DNA of 47,648 nt from RGIG6374 sp045600965 (GCA_045600965.1 JAZRYW010000036.1:1-47648), one strand, 5' to 3'. Counted from the stretch's first letter, positions 23,294-33,010 are shown. Numbers and translations are program-made. Notes: generated by a model not told the origin, from the letters alone.

Positions 23294-24007
23294 CTACTCC
23301 AAAGGTCTGATACGGACTTCGGTTATGTCTCCGACAGCCGCCTTCAGGGCCTCGAGGTCGGCCTGCCCTTCACCGCCGCCGAAATGATAGGGGTAGAAGA
23401 TGGCGGGACGTATGGCCTCGATGACTCTCGCGCACTGTTCCACGGTCATAGTATAGGGCTGGTTGACGGGAAGGAAGGCTATGTCTATGTCCTTGAGAGC
23501 AAGAACGTCCTCGTTGTCTTCAGTGTCGCCTGCAACGTAGATGCGCTTTCCGCCTATGGTGATGACGTAGCCGACGTCACCGCGCTCCCTGGGATGGAAG
23601 TCAAGATGGCCCTCGCTGATGTTGTATGCGGGAACCGCTTCCACGCGGATGCCTTCGAAGGGCTCGACGGTTTGGCCGGGTTTCATCTGATTGAATTCGC
23701 CTGTACCGTTGAGGATGACGTTTATGCTGTCGCAGAAGTGGTCATAGTGGTTGTGAGTTATGAGAATAAGGTCGGCTTTCGGCTCGTTTTCCCAGGCAAT
23801 CTCCTTCGTGGCGTTGGCGGGGTCGATATAGATGCGGTGACCTGCGGCCTGCACGGCTATCGAAGCGTGATTGTAGAAGGTGAGGGTTATTTCGGTCCCG
23901 TCCTTGGCGATAACCGTATCCTGGGGGTACTGAGAAATGTCAGTGGATTCCTGACAACCGAATAAAGCAGATGCTGCCATAATTACAAAAAATAACTTTG
24001 TTTTCAT
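23294..24007 (-). CDS. metallo-beta-lactamase-fold lipoprotein
   Basis: A 237-residue protein with a lipoprotein signal (ASALFGC, lipidated Cys at about 18). The mature part is a UPF0173-like metallo-hydrolase: THNHYDHF is the metal-binding HxHxDH motif, YVAGDTEDNEDV supplies the later Asp, and FYPYHFGGGEGQADLE carries the last His. Such proteins cleave phosphodiesters or esters, but the substrate here is unknown. The envelope location is unusual for the UPF0173 group, which is mostly cytoplasmic. The 110-base gap behind it (24008-24117) contains only a thrice-repeated GGAGCC. Confidence 0.8.
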   Translation of the reverse strand: MKTKLFFVIMAASALFGCQESTDISQYPQDTVIAKDGTEITLTFYNHASIAVQAAGHRIYIDPANATKEIAWENEPKADLILITHNHYDHFCDSINVILNGTGEFNQMKPGQTVEPFEGIRVEAVPAYNISEGHLDFHPRERGDVGYVITIGGKRIYVAGDTEDNEDVLALKDIDIAFLPVNQPYTMTVEQCARVIEAIRPAIFYPYHFGGGEGQADLEALKAAVGDITEVRIRPLE

Positions 24008-24117
24008 ATTGTACCGGATAATGGTTTTGTTTTACTGACAGGCCTTCCGGAGCCACGGAGCCAGAACTGGAGCCGAGTTGGAAGCCCGGGCAGTGGCCGG
24101 GGCCTCCGATCTCTTCC

Positions 24118-27100
24118 TTAGAGGAGTTTCAGGGATATCATCAGTTCACCCTGCCTGTTCAGGTTGGGGTCGCCCCAGGCCCATACTCTTGCGTACCCTA
24201 TGGAGAGGGTGGTCTTCATATAGGTGAAGAACACCATCTGGATGTTCATCTGTGCGCCTGCGCTGACATAGTTGGCCATAGATGCCTTGTCCGCGCCCCA
24301 GGCGTTGGTCAGAAGGTCGTGGCCGAAGACACAGAACTGGATGTAGTTGGGGTAGCACTGAAGGGCTCCGAAATTGTTGAAACGGATGGGGCAGAAATTG
24401 ATTTCGCCCGTGGCCTTGGCGTAGTTGTGGGCCGATATCTGGTCAATCCTTGCTCCGGGCATCGCGCTTGCTGTGGCGTAGCGGTTGATATCGCCGTTGT
24501 CAACATAGTTGTTGCGGAAGCCGCCGAAGTAATTGTTGCCGAGGGCTGACTTGCTGTCGCCGAAAGCCTGACCCAGGGCGCCCTTGAGCCAGAATGCATT
24601 GTGCCGGCCGAAGGGCAGGGGTGTGCCGAGGTCTCCGGTGATATCGACCGAGGGGAAGAACTTGCCGCCGGCAAGGTAGGTGTATGCGCTGCCGCTTACG
24701 CGCCAGCCCTTTTCCGGGGTGATGCCTCCGAGGGATGTTCTCACTTTGCCCGCCTTGATGTTGGCAGACGCGGTCTGGAAGGAGGTGATGCCTTCGTCAA
24801 CGGCAATCTCCTGATAGAGAGGCAGTGCGTCCATCCCTCCGTAGTGGGCTATGCCTGCGCCCCATTCCCAGGTGAAGGGAGACTGGGTGGTATAGCTTCT
24901 ATCATAGGAAAGGGATACGTTGTAGCCCTTCCTTGATGATCTCCTCGGACCGAAAAGGTCATAGAAGTTGGTGGGATTCCAACCGGCATTGAGCCGCCAG
25001 TGGTAGTATTTGATGTCGGCCATCGCGTGGAAGCGGTTCTTCCAGTCGTTGTGGCTCCAGGGGGATGCGCCCACCATCAGGTTGACGGACACAAGCGAGA
25101 GCGGGTCGTAGAACGAAAGGTGATATCCGACCACCGGAGTCACGTTGTTCCACGCCTGACGGTCGGTGAAGCCGCTGATGTCGGGGTAGGCGCCCTGGAA
25201 CTTGAGCTCCTTGAGCGGATTGTATATCTTCACGGAGTCATATACCTCTCCGAACGACAACTCGTCAAGAGGCTTGGAGAGTTTGTAAAGGCTGGAGATC
25301 TGCGGGTTCTTCTCCAGTGTCAGCTGCCCGAGATAGGTCACGCTGTTGGCATCCTTGAGTTCCTGATACTTGAACGATACGGGATTCATACCTTCAGAGG
25401 AGAATTTGTAGGCATATACGGTGCCGTCGGAGGCAAGGTAGGGCGCGTACATACCCGTCTGCACGTTGGACACCAGTTCGAAGGCCTCGCTTTCGAGGTC
25501 ATACGACCAGATGTTCGGGACACCTGTGTAGTAGCTGAAACCGACAAGCTTGGAGTCGTCGGCGCTGAATCGGAACTGGCTGACGTTGGCGTCCTTGAGA
25601 GTCAGCAGGGTACGGTAACTGAGAATGCCGTCGTCAAATTCGTCGGTATCGAACATTATCAGAGAGTGTTCGCCTGTGGTGCCGAGAAGGGAGGCAACCA
25701 ATGATTTGCCGTCGTGTGACACGTCAAGGTCGCTGACGCTGACTCCGAACGGGAAACTGTAGAGGAACTCCCGGTTTTCCAACGCGGAGTCATATCGTAT
25801 GAGGTAGGCGACACCCTGATTGGTCAACAGTCCGTAGAGGCAGTCGTTGACGTTGTCGTAGCAGATTTCGTATATACGCTGGTACTTCAGATGTTGCGCC
25901 TTCTTTCCCTTTTTGAGGTCATATACCACCAGACCGTGAACCTTGCCGTTGCGGTCGGTCCAGAAAAGGCGCTGTCCATTCTTGTCATAGGCAATGTGCG
26001 CCGGCTGGTAGAGAGAACTGCCGTCGATGGTTCCAAGATATTCCGGCTTGCCCGTAAAGCGCCCGTTGCCGTCGAGACGGTAGCGTGCGATTGCGGAGAA
26101 ATGGTCGGGATGGTTGGTGGCCACGTATGCCACCTGCCCGTCCTCGTCGATGATCATAGGTGAAGCGCTTCCGAGGTTCTCGTCGGTCATACTTACGGTC
26201 TCGGTGAGAGGATATTCGGCAATGGTTTCAAGGTTCTCGCGCTGATGCTTCTCCTCGAAGAAGCGCCAGTCGTCCCAGGCATCGCGCAGCCTCTTGCCGA
26301 AGACCTGCTCGAACTGCTTGGCGTAGAATGCCTTGCTGCCGTCGGTGCGGTTGTAGAAATCCACCACCTTGTCCCATCCGTATTCCATCGCAAGGTAGTT
26401 CACGAAACGGGTGCCGTAGAGGTATGAGGTGGCTCCCTGCTGGAAGTCGGAGGTGCTTCCTTCTGTCTCCAGGCCAACCACTGAGAACAGACCATCACCG
26501 TCACTGATCCTGGTGCGGAAATAGGTTTCGTCGTATCCCCCCAGAGCGCGGCCGCATCCTCCTGAAAGCCAGGTCTCGAGGAAGCAGGCTATGCCTTCCT
26601 GATACCATCGCGGGGCGTACCATCTCGGAACGTCGAGATAGCTCCACAGCGCGCTCATAGGGTAGTTGGAGTTGACCACCACCTTGTTGCCGGTGAAGTT
26701 GCGCCAGCGCATATCGGTGGAGTTGGCCTTGTCTGTCGTCATCACGTGGGTGTATTCGTGCTTGAACAGATGGTCGTAGCGTTCGTTCGACGGCGTGGTG
26801 AAGTAGGTCATATCCAGAGGGGCCATTCCGATATGGATGACGGTGTGGGGCATAGTTGAAACGCCGCCATTGCCGCCGTCCTCCCAGTCCGTCAGGTACA
26901 TGAACGGCGCCTGAGCGGGCAGTTCGCCCCAGATGCTGCCGTGCAGTTCCCGGCCGAGCCGGTATTTGCGCATAATGTGGGGTATGTATTGCGCCTGCTG
27001 CTTGTTGAAGAAGCAGATTTGCGCGTCCTCCCCCTTGTACTGGTAGATGGTCTGTGCCTCGAGTTCGACGCTGAGCGCCGTGAATGCGGTGAAGATGACA

Positions 27101-27126
27101 CCGATAAGGAATGGCTTGCCTTTCAT
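24118..27126 (-). CDS. large exported HExxH protein with propeller and C-terminal barrel-like domain
   Basis: A 1002-residue protein with a signal peptide (about 1-24). Residues 120-180 hold a gluzincin metallopeptidase pattern: HEYTHV (His123, Glu124, His127) and the third-ligand segment WYQEGIACFLE (Glu177). Residues about 300-600 show repeating TolB-like blades (GQRLFWTDRNGKVHGLVVYD, VSDLDVSHDGKSLVASL, DDSKLVGFSYYTG). The last 300 or so residues alternate aromatic beta strands ending in LMISLKLL, as in outer-membrane barrels. It resembles TolB-like and surface-antigen-type proteins. It may be a surface peptidase, but no family member of known function is recognised. It lies between GH3 and the lipoprotein gene. 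Confidence 0.7.
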   Translation of the reverse strand: MKGKPFLIGVIFTAFTALSVELEAQTIYQYKGEDAQICFFNKQQAQYIPHIMRKYRLGRELHGSIWGELPAQAPFMYLTDWEDGGNGGVSTMPHTVIHIGMAPLDMTYFTTPSNERYDHLFKHEYTHVMTTDKANSTDMRWRNFTGNKVVVNSNYPMSALWSYLDVPRWYAPRWYQEGIACFLETWLSGGCGRALGGYDETYFRTRISDGDGLFSVVGLETEGSTSDFQQGATSYLYGTRFVNYLAMEYGWDKVVDFYNRTDGSKAFYAKQFEQVFGKRLRDAWDDWRFFEEKHQRENLETIAEYPLTETVSMTDENLGSASPMIIDEDGQVAYVATNHPDHFSAIARYRLDGNGRFTGKPEYLGTIDGSSLYQPAHIAYDKNGQRLFWTDRNGKVHGLVVYDLKKGKKAQHLKYQRIYEICYDNVNDCLYGLLTNQGVAYLIRYDSALENREFLYSFPFGVSVSDLDVSHDGKSLVASLLGTTGEHSLIMFDTDEFDDGILSYRTLLTLKDANVSQFRFSADDSKLVGFSYYTGVPNIWSYDLESEAFELVSNVQTGMYAPYLASDGTVYAYKFSSEGMNPVSFKYQELKDANSVTYLGQLTLEKNPQISSLYKLSKPLDELSFGEVYDSVKIYNPLKELKFQGAYPDISGFTDRQAWNNVTPVVGYHLSFYDPLSLVSVNLMVGASPWSHNDWKNRFHAMADIKYYHWRLNAGWNPTNFYDLFGPRRSSRKGYNVSLSYDRSYTTQSPFTWEWGAGIAHYGGMDALPLYQEIAVDEGITSFQTASANIKAGKVRTSLGGITPEKGWRVSGSAYTYLAGGKFFPSVDITGDLGTPLPFGRHNAFWLKGALGQAFGDSKSALGNNYFGGFRNNYVDNGDINRYATASAMPGARIDQISAHNYAKATGEINFCPIRFNNFGALQCYPNYIQFCVFGHDLLTNAWGADKASMANYVSAGAQMNIQMVFFTYMKTTLSIGYARVWAWGDPNLNRQGELMISLKLL

Positions 27127-27149
27127 ACTGTTAATTCTTTTTCTGGCTG

Positions 27150-27157
27150 CAAATATA
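27150..27157 (-). promoter_or_regulatory. probable -7 element for the large HExxH gene
   Basis: The - strand reads TATATTTG (complement of 27150-27157), a full match to TAnnTTTG, about 24 bases before the start at 27126. No -33 box is clear, as that position lies in the 3' end of the GH3 gene. Confidence 0.4.
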
Positions 27158-27179
27158 AGAAAAAGTGTCCATTTATCGT

Positions 27180-29483
27180 TTATAATCCGGCTTCCGCGAC
27201 GGGCCAGGTGAAGGATTTCCTTTCCTTGAAGGTGGTGCGGCAGCGTATATCCTCTACTGATGCGCCTACAAGCACCTCATATACGCCCTGCGCGGTCTCC
27301 CAGCGGTGGAGGCTGTCGTTGAAGGATGCGAGGGTGTAGGGGCTCACCGTCATCACGAGAGTCTGTGACTCTCCGCTCTTGAGCAGACCTGTCTTGGCGA
27401 AGGCCTTGAGCTCGCGTGCAGGCTTGTCCAGACCTCCGGCAGGGGCGGCCACATATATCTGGACCGCCTCCTTTCCTGCAACGGCTCCGACGTTGGTCAC
27501 CTTGACGGAAATGGTCACCGTGCCGTCAGCGGCAACTCTGGCCGAGGGTTCGGAATACTTGAATTCAGTGTATGACAGGCCGTATCCGAAAGGATATGAC
27601 ACTTCCACTCCTTCGGTGCTGAAATAGCGGTATCCCACGTTCAGGCCTTCGGCGTAATCGCTGTAGTCGAGGTCCTTGACCTTGGAGGCGTCACCCCAGC
27701 GGGGGCGCTGCGGCTTCTCGTAGGGGAAGTTGTGGGATGAGGGTATGTCGAGATAGTTCACGGGGAAGGTCATCGAGAGCTTGCCGGAAGGGTTGGACCT
27801 GCCGGTGAGCACGTCGGCGACGCTGTTGCCCGCTTCCTGACCGGGAGTCCAGGCGAGAAGGATGGCGTCCGGCATATTCTTCCACGAAGCGGTTTCCACC
27901 GCCCCGCCGACATTGAGCACCACAACAACCTTCTTTCCGGCCTTGTGATATGCGTTGCAGACGTTCGAAAGCATCTCGCGTTCAATGGCGGAGAGTTCGA
28001 AGTCGGCTTCGAGGACACGGTCGTCGCCTTCACCTGCATTGCGCCCGATGACCACTATTGCGGCATCGTTTCCGGCAACGGAGTTCTGGATGACGGCCTT
28101 CCTGACAGCCATTTCCGGCATCACGCCCTCACCGAGGGTGAGTCCTCCGCCGAGGGGCTGTCCGGGAAGGATGGGAGCGTTGGCGTGTTCGGCGTTCATA
28201 TATTCGCGGTAGGTGCGGTAAAGGGAGGCCAGCCTTGCATCCACTTCGATTCCGGCGGAGGCCAGACCTTCATCCACATTGACCACATAGGGTTTGTTGA
28301 CATTGCCGCTACCCGTGCCTCCGGCTATGGTCTTGTAGGCGTTGAGGCCGAACAGGGCCACTTTTTTCAAACCGTCGAGAGGCAGGGTGCCGTTCTCGTT
28401 GCGCAGCAGCACCATACCGTCGGCAGCGGCCTTGCGCACCAGCGCGGCGTGGCCTTCGAGGTCGGGCTTGTTGGAATATTCATATCCGGCGAAACGGGGA
28501 GTGCGGACTATATACTGGAGTATCCTGCGGACGTTGCGGTCGAGTTCGGCTATGTCGAGCGAACCGTCGTTGACTGCGTCGATTATTCTCTGCTTCTCGC
28601 GCTCGTCACCGGGCTGCATCAGGTCGTTACCGGCCTTGACGGCATCCACGGTGCCTTCCTTTGCGCCCCAGTCGGTCATCACTATGCCCTTGAAGCCCCA
28701 TTCGTCACGGAGTATGGTGGTCAGCAGTTCATAGTTCTGCTGGGTGAAGGGACCGTTCAGACGGTTGTATGACGACATCACCGTCCAGGGATCCGATTCG
28801 CGGACGGCAATCTCGAAATTCTTGAGGTAGAGCTCCCTCAGGGCGCGCTCCGGAATCCGCGCGTCTATCTCGTTGCGGTTGATCTCCTGGTTGTTGCCGG
28901 CGAAATGCTTCAATGAGACTCCGACTCCCTGGCTCTGGATGCCGCGGGTGAATGCGGCGGCCATTTTGCCGCTCAGAAGAGGGTCTTCGGAATAGTATTC
29001 GAAGTTGCGGCCGCAGAGAGGGTTGCGGTGAAGGTTGAGCCCCGGCGCAAGGAGCACGTCGGCTCCGTATTCGCGGACTTCATTGCCCATTGCGGCGAGG
29101 AGTTCCTCAACCATAGGGGTGTCCCAGGTGCAGGCGAGCAGAGTGCCCACCGGGAAGCCGGTGCAGAAGTAGGTGTTGTCGTCACCAGCGCGGCGGGGGT
29201 CTATCCTCAGGCCTGCGGGGCCGTCGGAAAGGACGGTAGCGGGTATGCCGAGGCGGGGGATGGGCTTGGTGGTGCCTGCGGCGCCGGGAACGAGCACCTT
29301 GGAGGATGCGGTCATCGAGCCGGCATTCATACTGCCCCACCCGGGGCCAACCGCAAGGTCGGCCTTCTCCTCGAGTGTCATCGCGGAGAGGACTTCGTCG
29401 ATATTGTCCTTACTGAGTTTCGGCTGTGCGGCCACAATGGCCGGGATCAGGCAGAGCGCCAGAATTAGCGGGGTATGTTTCAT
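27180..29483 (-). CDS. glycoside hydrolase family 3 beta-glucosidase-like enzyme
   Basis: A 767-residue secreted enzyme with a signal peptide (cleavage near IVAAQ). The N-terminal TIM barrel carries VSLKHFAGNNQEINRNEID and the nucleophile segment GIVMTDWGAKEG (Asp271). The second domain carries the likely acid/base region (GEGDDRVLEADFELS), and a C-terminal fibronectin-III-like domain follows (KVTNVGAVAGKEAVQIYVAA). GH3 enzymes of this architecture release terminal beta-linked glucose or xylose. It is divergent from a GH9 gene 87 bases away, suggesting shared work on beta-glucans, although no SusC/SusD genes are near. Confidence 0.93.
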   Translation of the reverse strand: MKHTPLILALCLIPAIVAAQPKLSKDNIDEVLSAMTLEEKADLAVGPGWGSMNAGSMTASSKVLVPGAAGTTKPIPRLGIPATVLSDGPAGLRIDPRRAGDDNTYFCTGFPVGTLLACTWDTPMVEELLAAMGNEVREYGADVLLAPGLNLHRNPLCGRNFEYYSEDPLLSGKMAAAFTRGIQSQGVGVSLKHFAGNNQEINRNEIDARIPERALRELYLKNFEIAVRESDPWTVMSSYNRLNGPFTQQNYELLTTILRDEWGFKGIVMTDWGAKEGTVDAVKAGNDLMQPGDEREKQRIIDAVNDGSLDIAELDRNVRRILQYIVRTPRFAGYEYSNKPDLEGHAALVRKAAADGMVLLRNENGTLPLDGLKKVALFGLNAYKTIAGGTGSGNVNKPYVVNVDEGLASAGIEVDARLASLYRTYREYMNAEHANAPILPGQPLGGGLTLGEGVMPEMAVRKAVIQNSVAGNDAAIVVIGRNAGEGDDRVLEADFELSAIEREMLSNVCNAYHKAGKKVVVVLNVGGAVETASWKNMPDAILLAWTPGQEAGNSVADVLTGRSNPSGKLSMTFPVNYLDIPSSHNFPYEKPQRPRWGDASKVKDLDYSDYAEGLNVGYRYFSTEGVEVSYPFGYGLSYTEFKYSEPSARVAADGTVTISVKVTNVGAVAGKEAVQIYVAAPAGGLDKPARELKAFAKTGLLKSGESQTLVMTVSPYTLASFNDSLHRWETAQGVYEVLVGASVEDIRCRTTFKERKSFTWPVAEAGL

Positions 29484-29541
29484 TGTTTGAAATGATTGAT
29501 TCCATTATTGGCGAAAGGTAGCAAAAATGCCCGAACTTTAA

Positions 29542-29549
29542 TATCTTTG
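29542..29549 (+). promoter_or_regulatory. probable -7 element for the GH9 gene
   Basis: TATCTTTG matches TAnnTTTG and lies 21 bases before the GH9 ATG at 29571. No convincing -33 box is seen. On the other strand TACCTTTC (complement of 29513-29520) could serve the GH3 gene but departs from the consensus by one base. Confidence 0.4.
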
Positions 29550-29570
29550 CATAAACAAAATCCCATAAAA

Positions 29571-32144
29571 ATGTCAAAATCATTCCATTCTCTGCTGCTG
29601 ACCGCCCTTGCGCTGTCGGCTTCAATTGTCACTCTCTCCGCGCAGAACGGCGACGGAGCAAAGGGTATGCACCTCAATGACCTCGGATATTTCGAGGCTC
29701 CCGGAACGAACGTTCTGGTTTACAGCAACCTCTACAACGGATCGTTCTGCGACGAGAAACTCGCCGGCATCGAGATCATCCAGCGCGGTGTGCGCATAGC
29801 CACCGGCGGCGGCATCCGTATGATGAACACCCCCGAACAGTGGGACATCTATGCCGATGTGACCGGACGCAACGTCAATGAAAAGGACGGAACGATAGAG
29901 GTCGAACTCACATACCCCCAGTATGACTTCGTCACCAGGCTGCTCGTGAGCCCCTGTGGCGACGGCTGCAGGATAGAGGTGTTCTCCGACAAGCCCGTGC
30001 CCGAAGCCCTCGTCGGCAAGGCCGGTATGAACCTCGAGTTCTTCCCCGCCTCCTACTGGGGCAGGAACTACCTGGTTGACGGCAGCGCAAGGATACTCAC
30101 CAGATATCCCAGCCACGACACCGAAGTTCACGACGTGGCTGAGAAGATACCCCAGATCTACGGCGAATCCACCTTCGACGACCGCGGACGCGGCGAATTC
30201 CTGGTTGCAAAGCCTATGGCCACGGGTCACAGGATTGTCCTCGCCCCTGAAGACGACAACCTCCGCGTGTCGGTTTCCTCCGATGCCGAAGTCAATCTCT
30301 TCGACGGCCGTCATCTTGCGCAGAACGGTACTTTCGTGGTCCGCTCCTTCCTCCCCGGCGGCGTGACAGGCAAGATACTGGAATGGTATGTCGAGCCCAG
30401 CAGCGATCCCGACTGGATACGCCAGCCCAACATCGGATTCTCGCAGGTGGGCTACACTCCCGCGCAGAAGAAGGTCGCAGTGGTCGAACTTGACCGCAAC
30501 GACGTTCCCGCCGGCGCTGCAAAGATCATACGCATCGATGCCGAAGGCCACGGCGAAGTGGTCCTCAAGCCCGAAGTGAAGGAGTGGGGAGTCTTCTACC
30601 ACCGCTACAACTACGTCACCATCGACTTCACCCAGGTCAGCGAACCCGGCCTCTACTGCATCGAATATGACGGAATCCGCACCAACGCGTTCCCCATCGA
30701 CAAGGACATCTACTCCGACAAGTGGCACAACTCGATGGACGTTTCGCTCGTTGTCAATATGGACCATATGGAAGTCAACGAGGCATACCGCATCTGGCAC
30801 GGCCGCGCCAATATGGATGACGCTCTCCAGGCTCCCGCAAACGTGACCCTTCACGACGGCTACCATCAGGGCGACCGGACCAACGACGCCTACAAGCCCC
30901 TGGAACACATCCCCGGTCTTGCAGTCGGCGGATGGTATGATGCAGGAGACTTCGACATCCAGGCCAACTCAGTGCAGAACACCACCGAAAGTCTCAACAA
31001 CATCTGGAGGGAATTCCGGCCCGACCGCGACCAGACCTTCATCGACGAGGTCACCAAGTATGCCGACATCCACCGTCCGGACGGCATTCCCGACGTGGTA
31101 CAGCAGGTTATGCACGGCACCCTCAATATGAACGCCCAGGTTGAGAACATAGGTTTCGTATGCCAGGTCATCGGCCAGCCGGATATGCACCACTACCACC
31201 ATCTCGGAGACGCGCTTACCCTGACCGACGGTCTGATCTACGATCCGTCACTCGCCCTGTATGAGGTCAAGGACGGCCGCTCCGGCACTCCGGATGACCG
31301 TTTCGTGTTCACAAGCCGCTTCTCACCCGCAGGCACAATGCAGACCATAGTCTCGCTCGCAGGCGCATATCCCGTCTTGAAGGACTGGTTCCCTGAAGAG
31401 GCTTCCCGCTCTCTGAAGAACGCCGAGATGCTCTGGGACAAATATTCCGAAGCCGCCGATCCCGCAAGGATGGCAGGTGAGGAATCCCGCTGGATGCGCC
31501 GCGCAGGCGATCCCCGCCTGAGGGCCGCAATCGAGCTCTACTATGCCACCGGTGACAGCAAATACAGGGACTTCTACCAGCCTCTCATAGAGAAGGCCAT
31601 AGAGGAACAGTCGATCTTCAGTTTCCAGTATGTTCTCCGCGTATATCCCGAACTGGACAAGAAACTCCAGAAGAAGGTTGAGGCCGCAGTTCCCAAACTC
31701 GTGGAAACGGTTACGGCAGCCGGCAAGGACAACCCTTACGGTGTGGCAATCCAGGGGGCCGGCTGGGCAGGAAACGCCCAGGTGATCTCGGCCGCGCTGA
31801 ACTGCTACCACATCTGGAAACTCTTCCCGGACAAGATAGATCCCGAATATGTGCTCCAGGGTCTGAACTACATCTTCGGCTGCCACCCCTACCACAACAA
31901 GTCGTTCGTGATGGGCGTGGGTGTCAACACCAAGAATGTGGCTTACAGCAACAACCGCGCTGACTACACCTTCATCCCCGGCGGTATCGTTCCCGGTCTG
32001 ATAGTGAAGAACCCCGACTTCTTCGAGAACAAGGACGATTATCCTTTCCTCTGGGGCGAGAACGAGTGCTGCATCAACACCGCACCCGAATTCGTTCTGC
32101 TCACCCTCGCGGCTCAGGAAGTCGCAGAGGCGATGAACAGGTAG
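29571..32144 (+). CDS. glycoside hydrolase family 9 enzyme
   Basis: An 857-residue secreted protein (signal peptide ending near TLSAQ). An N-terminal extension (about 25-275) precedes a CelD-type Ig-like domain starting near IGFSQVGYTPAQKKVAVVEL. The (alpha/alpha)6 catalytic domain follows. GGWYDAGDFD has the catalytic Asp pair (Asp457 and Asp460), GCHPYHNKSFVMGVG is the conserved His segment, and WGENECCINTAPEF near residue 832 carries the proposed proton-donor Glu. GH9 enzymes are mostly endo-beta-1,4-glucanases. The start at 29571 gives a proper signal peptide; the longer open frame from 29496 covers the promoter. Confidence 0.9.
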   Translation: MSKSFHSLLLTALALSASIVTLSAQNGDGAKGMHLNDLGYFEAPGTNVLVYSNLYNGSFCDEKLAGIEIIQRGVRIATGGGIRMMNTPEQWDIYADVTGRNVNEKDGTIEVELTYPQYDFVTRLLVSPCGDGCRIEVFSDKPVPEALVGKAGMNLEFFPASYWGRNYLVDGSARILTRYPSHDTEVHDVAEKIPQIYGESTFDDRGRGEFLVAKPMATGHRIVLAPEDDNLRVSVSSDAEVNLFDGRHLAQNGTFVVRSFLPGGVTGKILEWYVEPSSDPDWIRQPNIGFSQVGYTPAQKKVAVVELDRNDVPAGAAKIIRIDAEGHGEVVLKPEVKEWGVFYHRYNYVTIDFTQVSEPGLYCIEYDGIRTNAFPIDKDIYSDKWHNSMDVSLVVNMDHMEVNEAYRIWHGRANMDDALQAPANVTLHDGYHQGDRTNDAYKPLEHIPGLAVGGWYDAGDFDIQANSVQNTTESLNNIWREFRPDRDQTFIDEVTKYADIHRPDGIPDVVQQVMHGTLNMNAQVENIGFVCQVIGQPDMHHYHHLGDALTLTDGLIYDPSLALYEVKDGRSGTPDDRFVFTSRFSPAGTMQTIVSLAGAYPVLKDWFPEEASRSLKNAEMLWDKYSEAADPARMAGEESRWMRRAGDPRLRAAIELYYATGDSKYRDFYQPLIEKAIEEQSIFSFQYVLRVYPELDKKLQKKVEAAVPKLVETVTAAGKDNPYGVAIQGAGWAGNAQVISAALNCYHIWKLFPDKIDPEYVLQGLNYIFGCHPYHNKSFVMGVGVNTKNVAYSNNRADYTFIPGGIVPGLIVKNPDFFENKDDYPFLWGENECCINTAPEFVLLTLAAQEVAEAMNR

Positions 32145-32152
32145 CGGGGCAG

Positions 32153-32629
32153 TTAGAAACTGCTCTGAGCAATCTTCTTCTCGAGGGCCTCGAGCGGGAT
32201 TTCCCCTTCAAGGGAGATGAAAGTTGTCCCGTCAGGCTCGAAGACAAGCATAATGAAATTATTTACTATGGCTCCGTCAGAGATGGCAAACATCCTGACG
32301 GAGTCTTCGTCATCGTTGGCCTCCATCAGCAGTTCGAAACGGCCCTTGTCGAGGAATTCCTCGGCGTCCTTCCTCATTTCGGCCGCGTAGAGAGGATTGC
32401 TGCAGTCGACGATGTACATCCCCTTGAGGCTTTTGACAATAGGCCTGATGTCCATATCATTGTCGCTCAGAAAAGCCACTTTGCCCATCACCTTGAACAT
32501 AAAGGGGGAGATGTAGACCGTTGAAACGCCCTCCCTGCCGGAGTATTTCTTGTAGAAGTTTCTGCCGCTCTGGGCCGATGCGCCCAATGTTACAGCGGCA
32601 AGAAGGATGGTAAGGATTATCTTTTTCAT
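32153..32629 (-). CDS. DUF4252 exported protein
   Basis: A 158-residue protein with a signal peptide (MKKIILTILLAAVTLGASAQ), then a small alpha/beta domain (VSTVYISPFMFKVMGKVAF; SLKGMYIVDC; FISLEGEIPLEALEK) matching DUF4252. The function of the family is unknown. It sits downstream of an ECF sigma factor and a single-pass membrane protein, an arrangement seen repeatedly in Bacteroidales and likely a small envelope-sensing operon. Confidence 0.8.
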   Translation of the reverse strand: MKKIILTILLAAVTLGASAQSGRNFYKKYSGREGVSTVYISPFMFKVMGKVAFLSDNDMDIRPIVKSLKGMYIVDCSNPLYAAEMRKDAEEFLDKGRFELLMEANDDEDSVRMFAISDGAIVNNFIMLVFEPDGTTFISLEGEIPLEALEKKIAQSSF

Positions 32630-32659
32630 ATCGTCGGTTAGAAACTGTTTAGGAATGAA

Positions 32660-33010
32660 TTATTTCTGTTGAATTGTTTTTTCAAATATGGTGAATGCCT
32701 TCCTGCAGGCATCCTGTTCGCTCTGCAGGGGTCCGGATACGCTTCCGGCCATAATGGATGAGATTCCGTCGAGAGTCATCTCCACCTGGCGGTAGGCCTG
32801 CTCCGGGCTGGAGAAGGTGTCCCTCGGCGTGTCGTACCATACAACCGCCCCTGTGGCGAGCAGCAGCGCGGCGAATGAAGCCGCCGCGGGGAGCACCCAC
32901 CTGCGCCGTTTCGGCCGGATTGCCGTGACTGTCTCCTCCCCGTCGAGGAATTCCATCACCCGAATCATCTGCGGGATGCTCAAGTCCTTGAGTCTGTCGT
33001 CTTCTTTCAT
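32660..33010 (-). CDS. single-pass membrane protein, candidate anti-sigma factor
   Basis: A 116-residue protein not assigned to a family. It has a short cytoplasmic N-terminus (MKEDDRLKDLSIPQMIRVM), a basic stop-transfer stretch (RPKRRRW), one membrane helix at about 38-59, and a C-terminal periplasmic tail (TFSSPEQAYRQVEMTLDGIS). The start overlaps the sigma factor stop by 4 bases. By position and topology it could hold the sigma factor at the membrane, but no zinc-binding anti-sigma motif is seen, so this is inference. Confidence 0.6.
   Translation of the reverse strand: MKEDDRLKDLSIPQMIRVMEFLDGEETVTAIRPKRRRWVLPAAASFAALLLATGAVVWYDTPRDTFSSPEQAYRQVEMTLDGISSIMAGSVSGPLQSEQDACRKAFTIFEKTIQQK

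Noticed and set aside
27945..28772. 275-codon open frame on the + strand
   Set aside because: It is a shadow of the GH3 gene; no signal, motif or promoter supports it.
29622..30908. 428-codon open frame on the - strand
   Set aside because: It is antisense to the GH9 gene, with Val/Gly/Asp-rich composition typical of a codon shadow.
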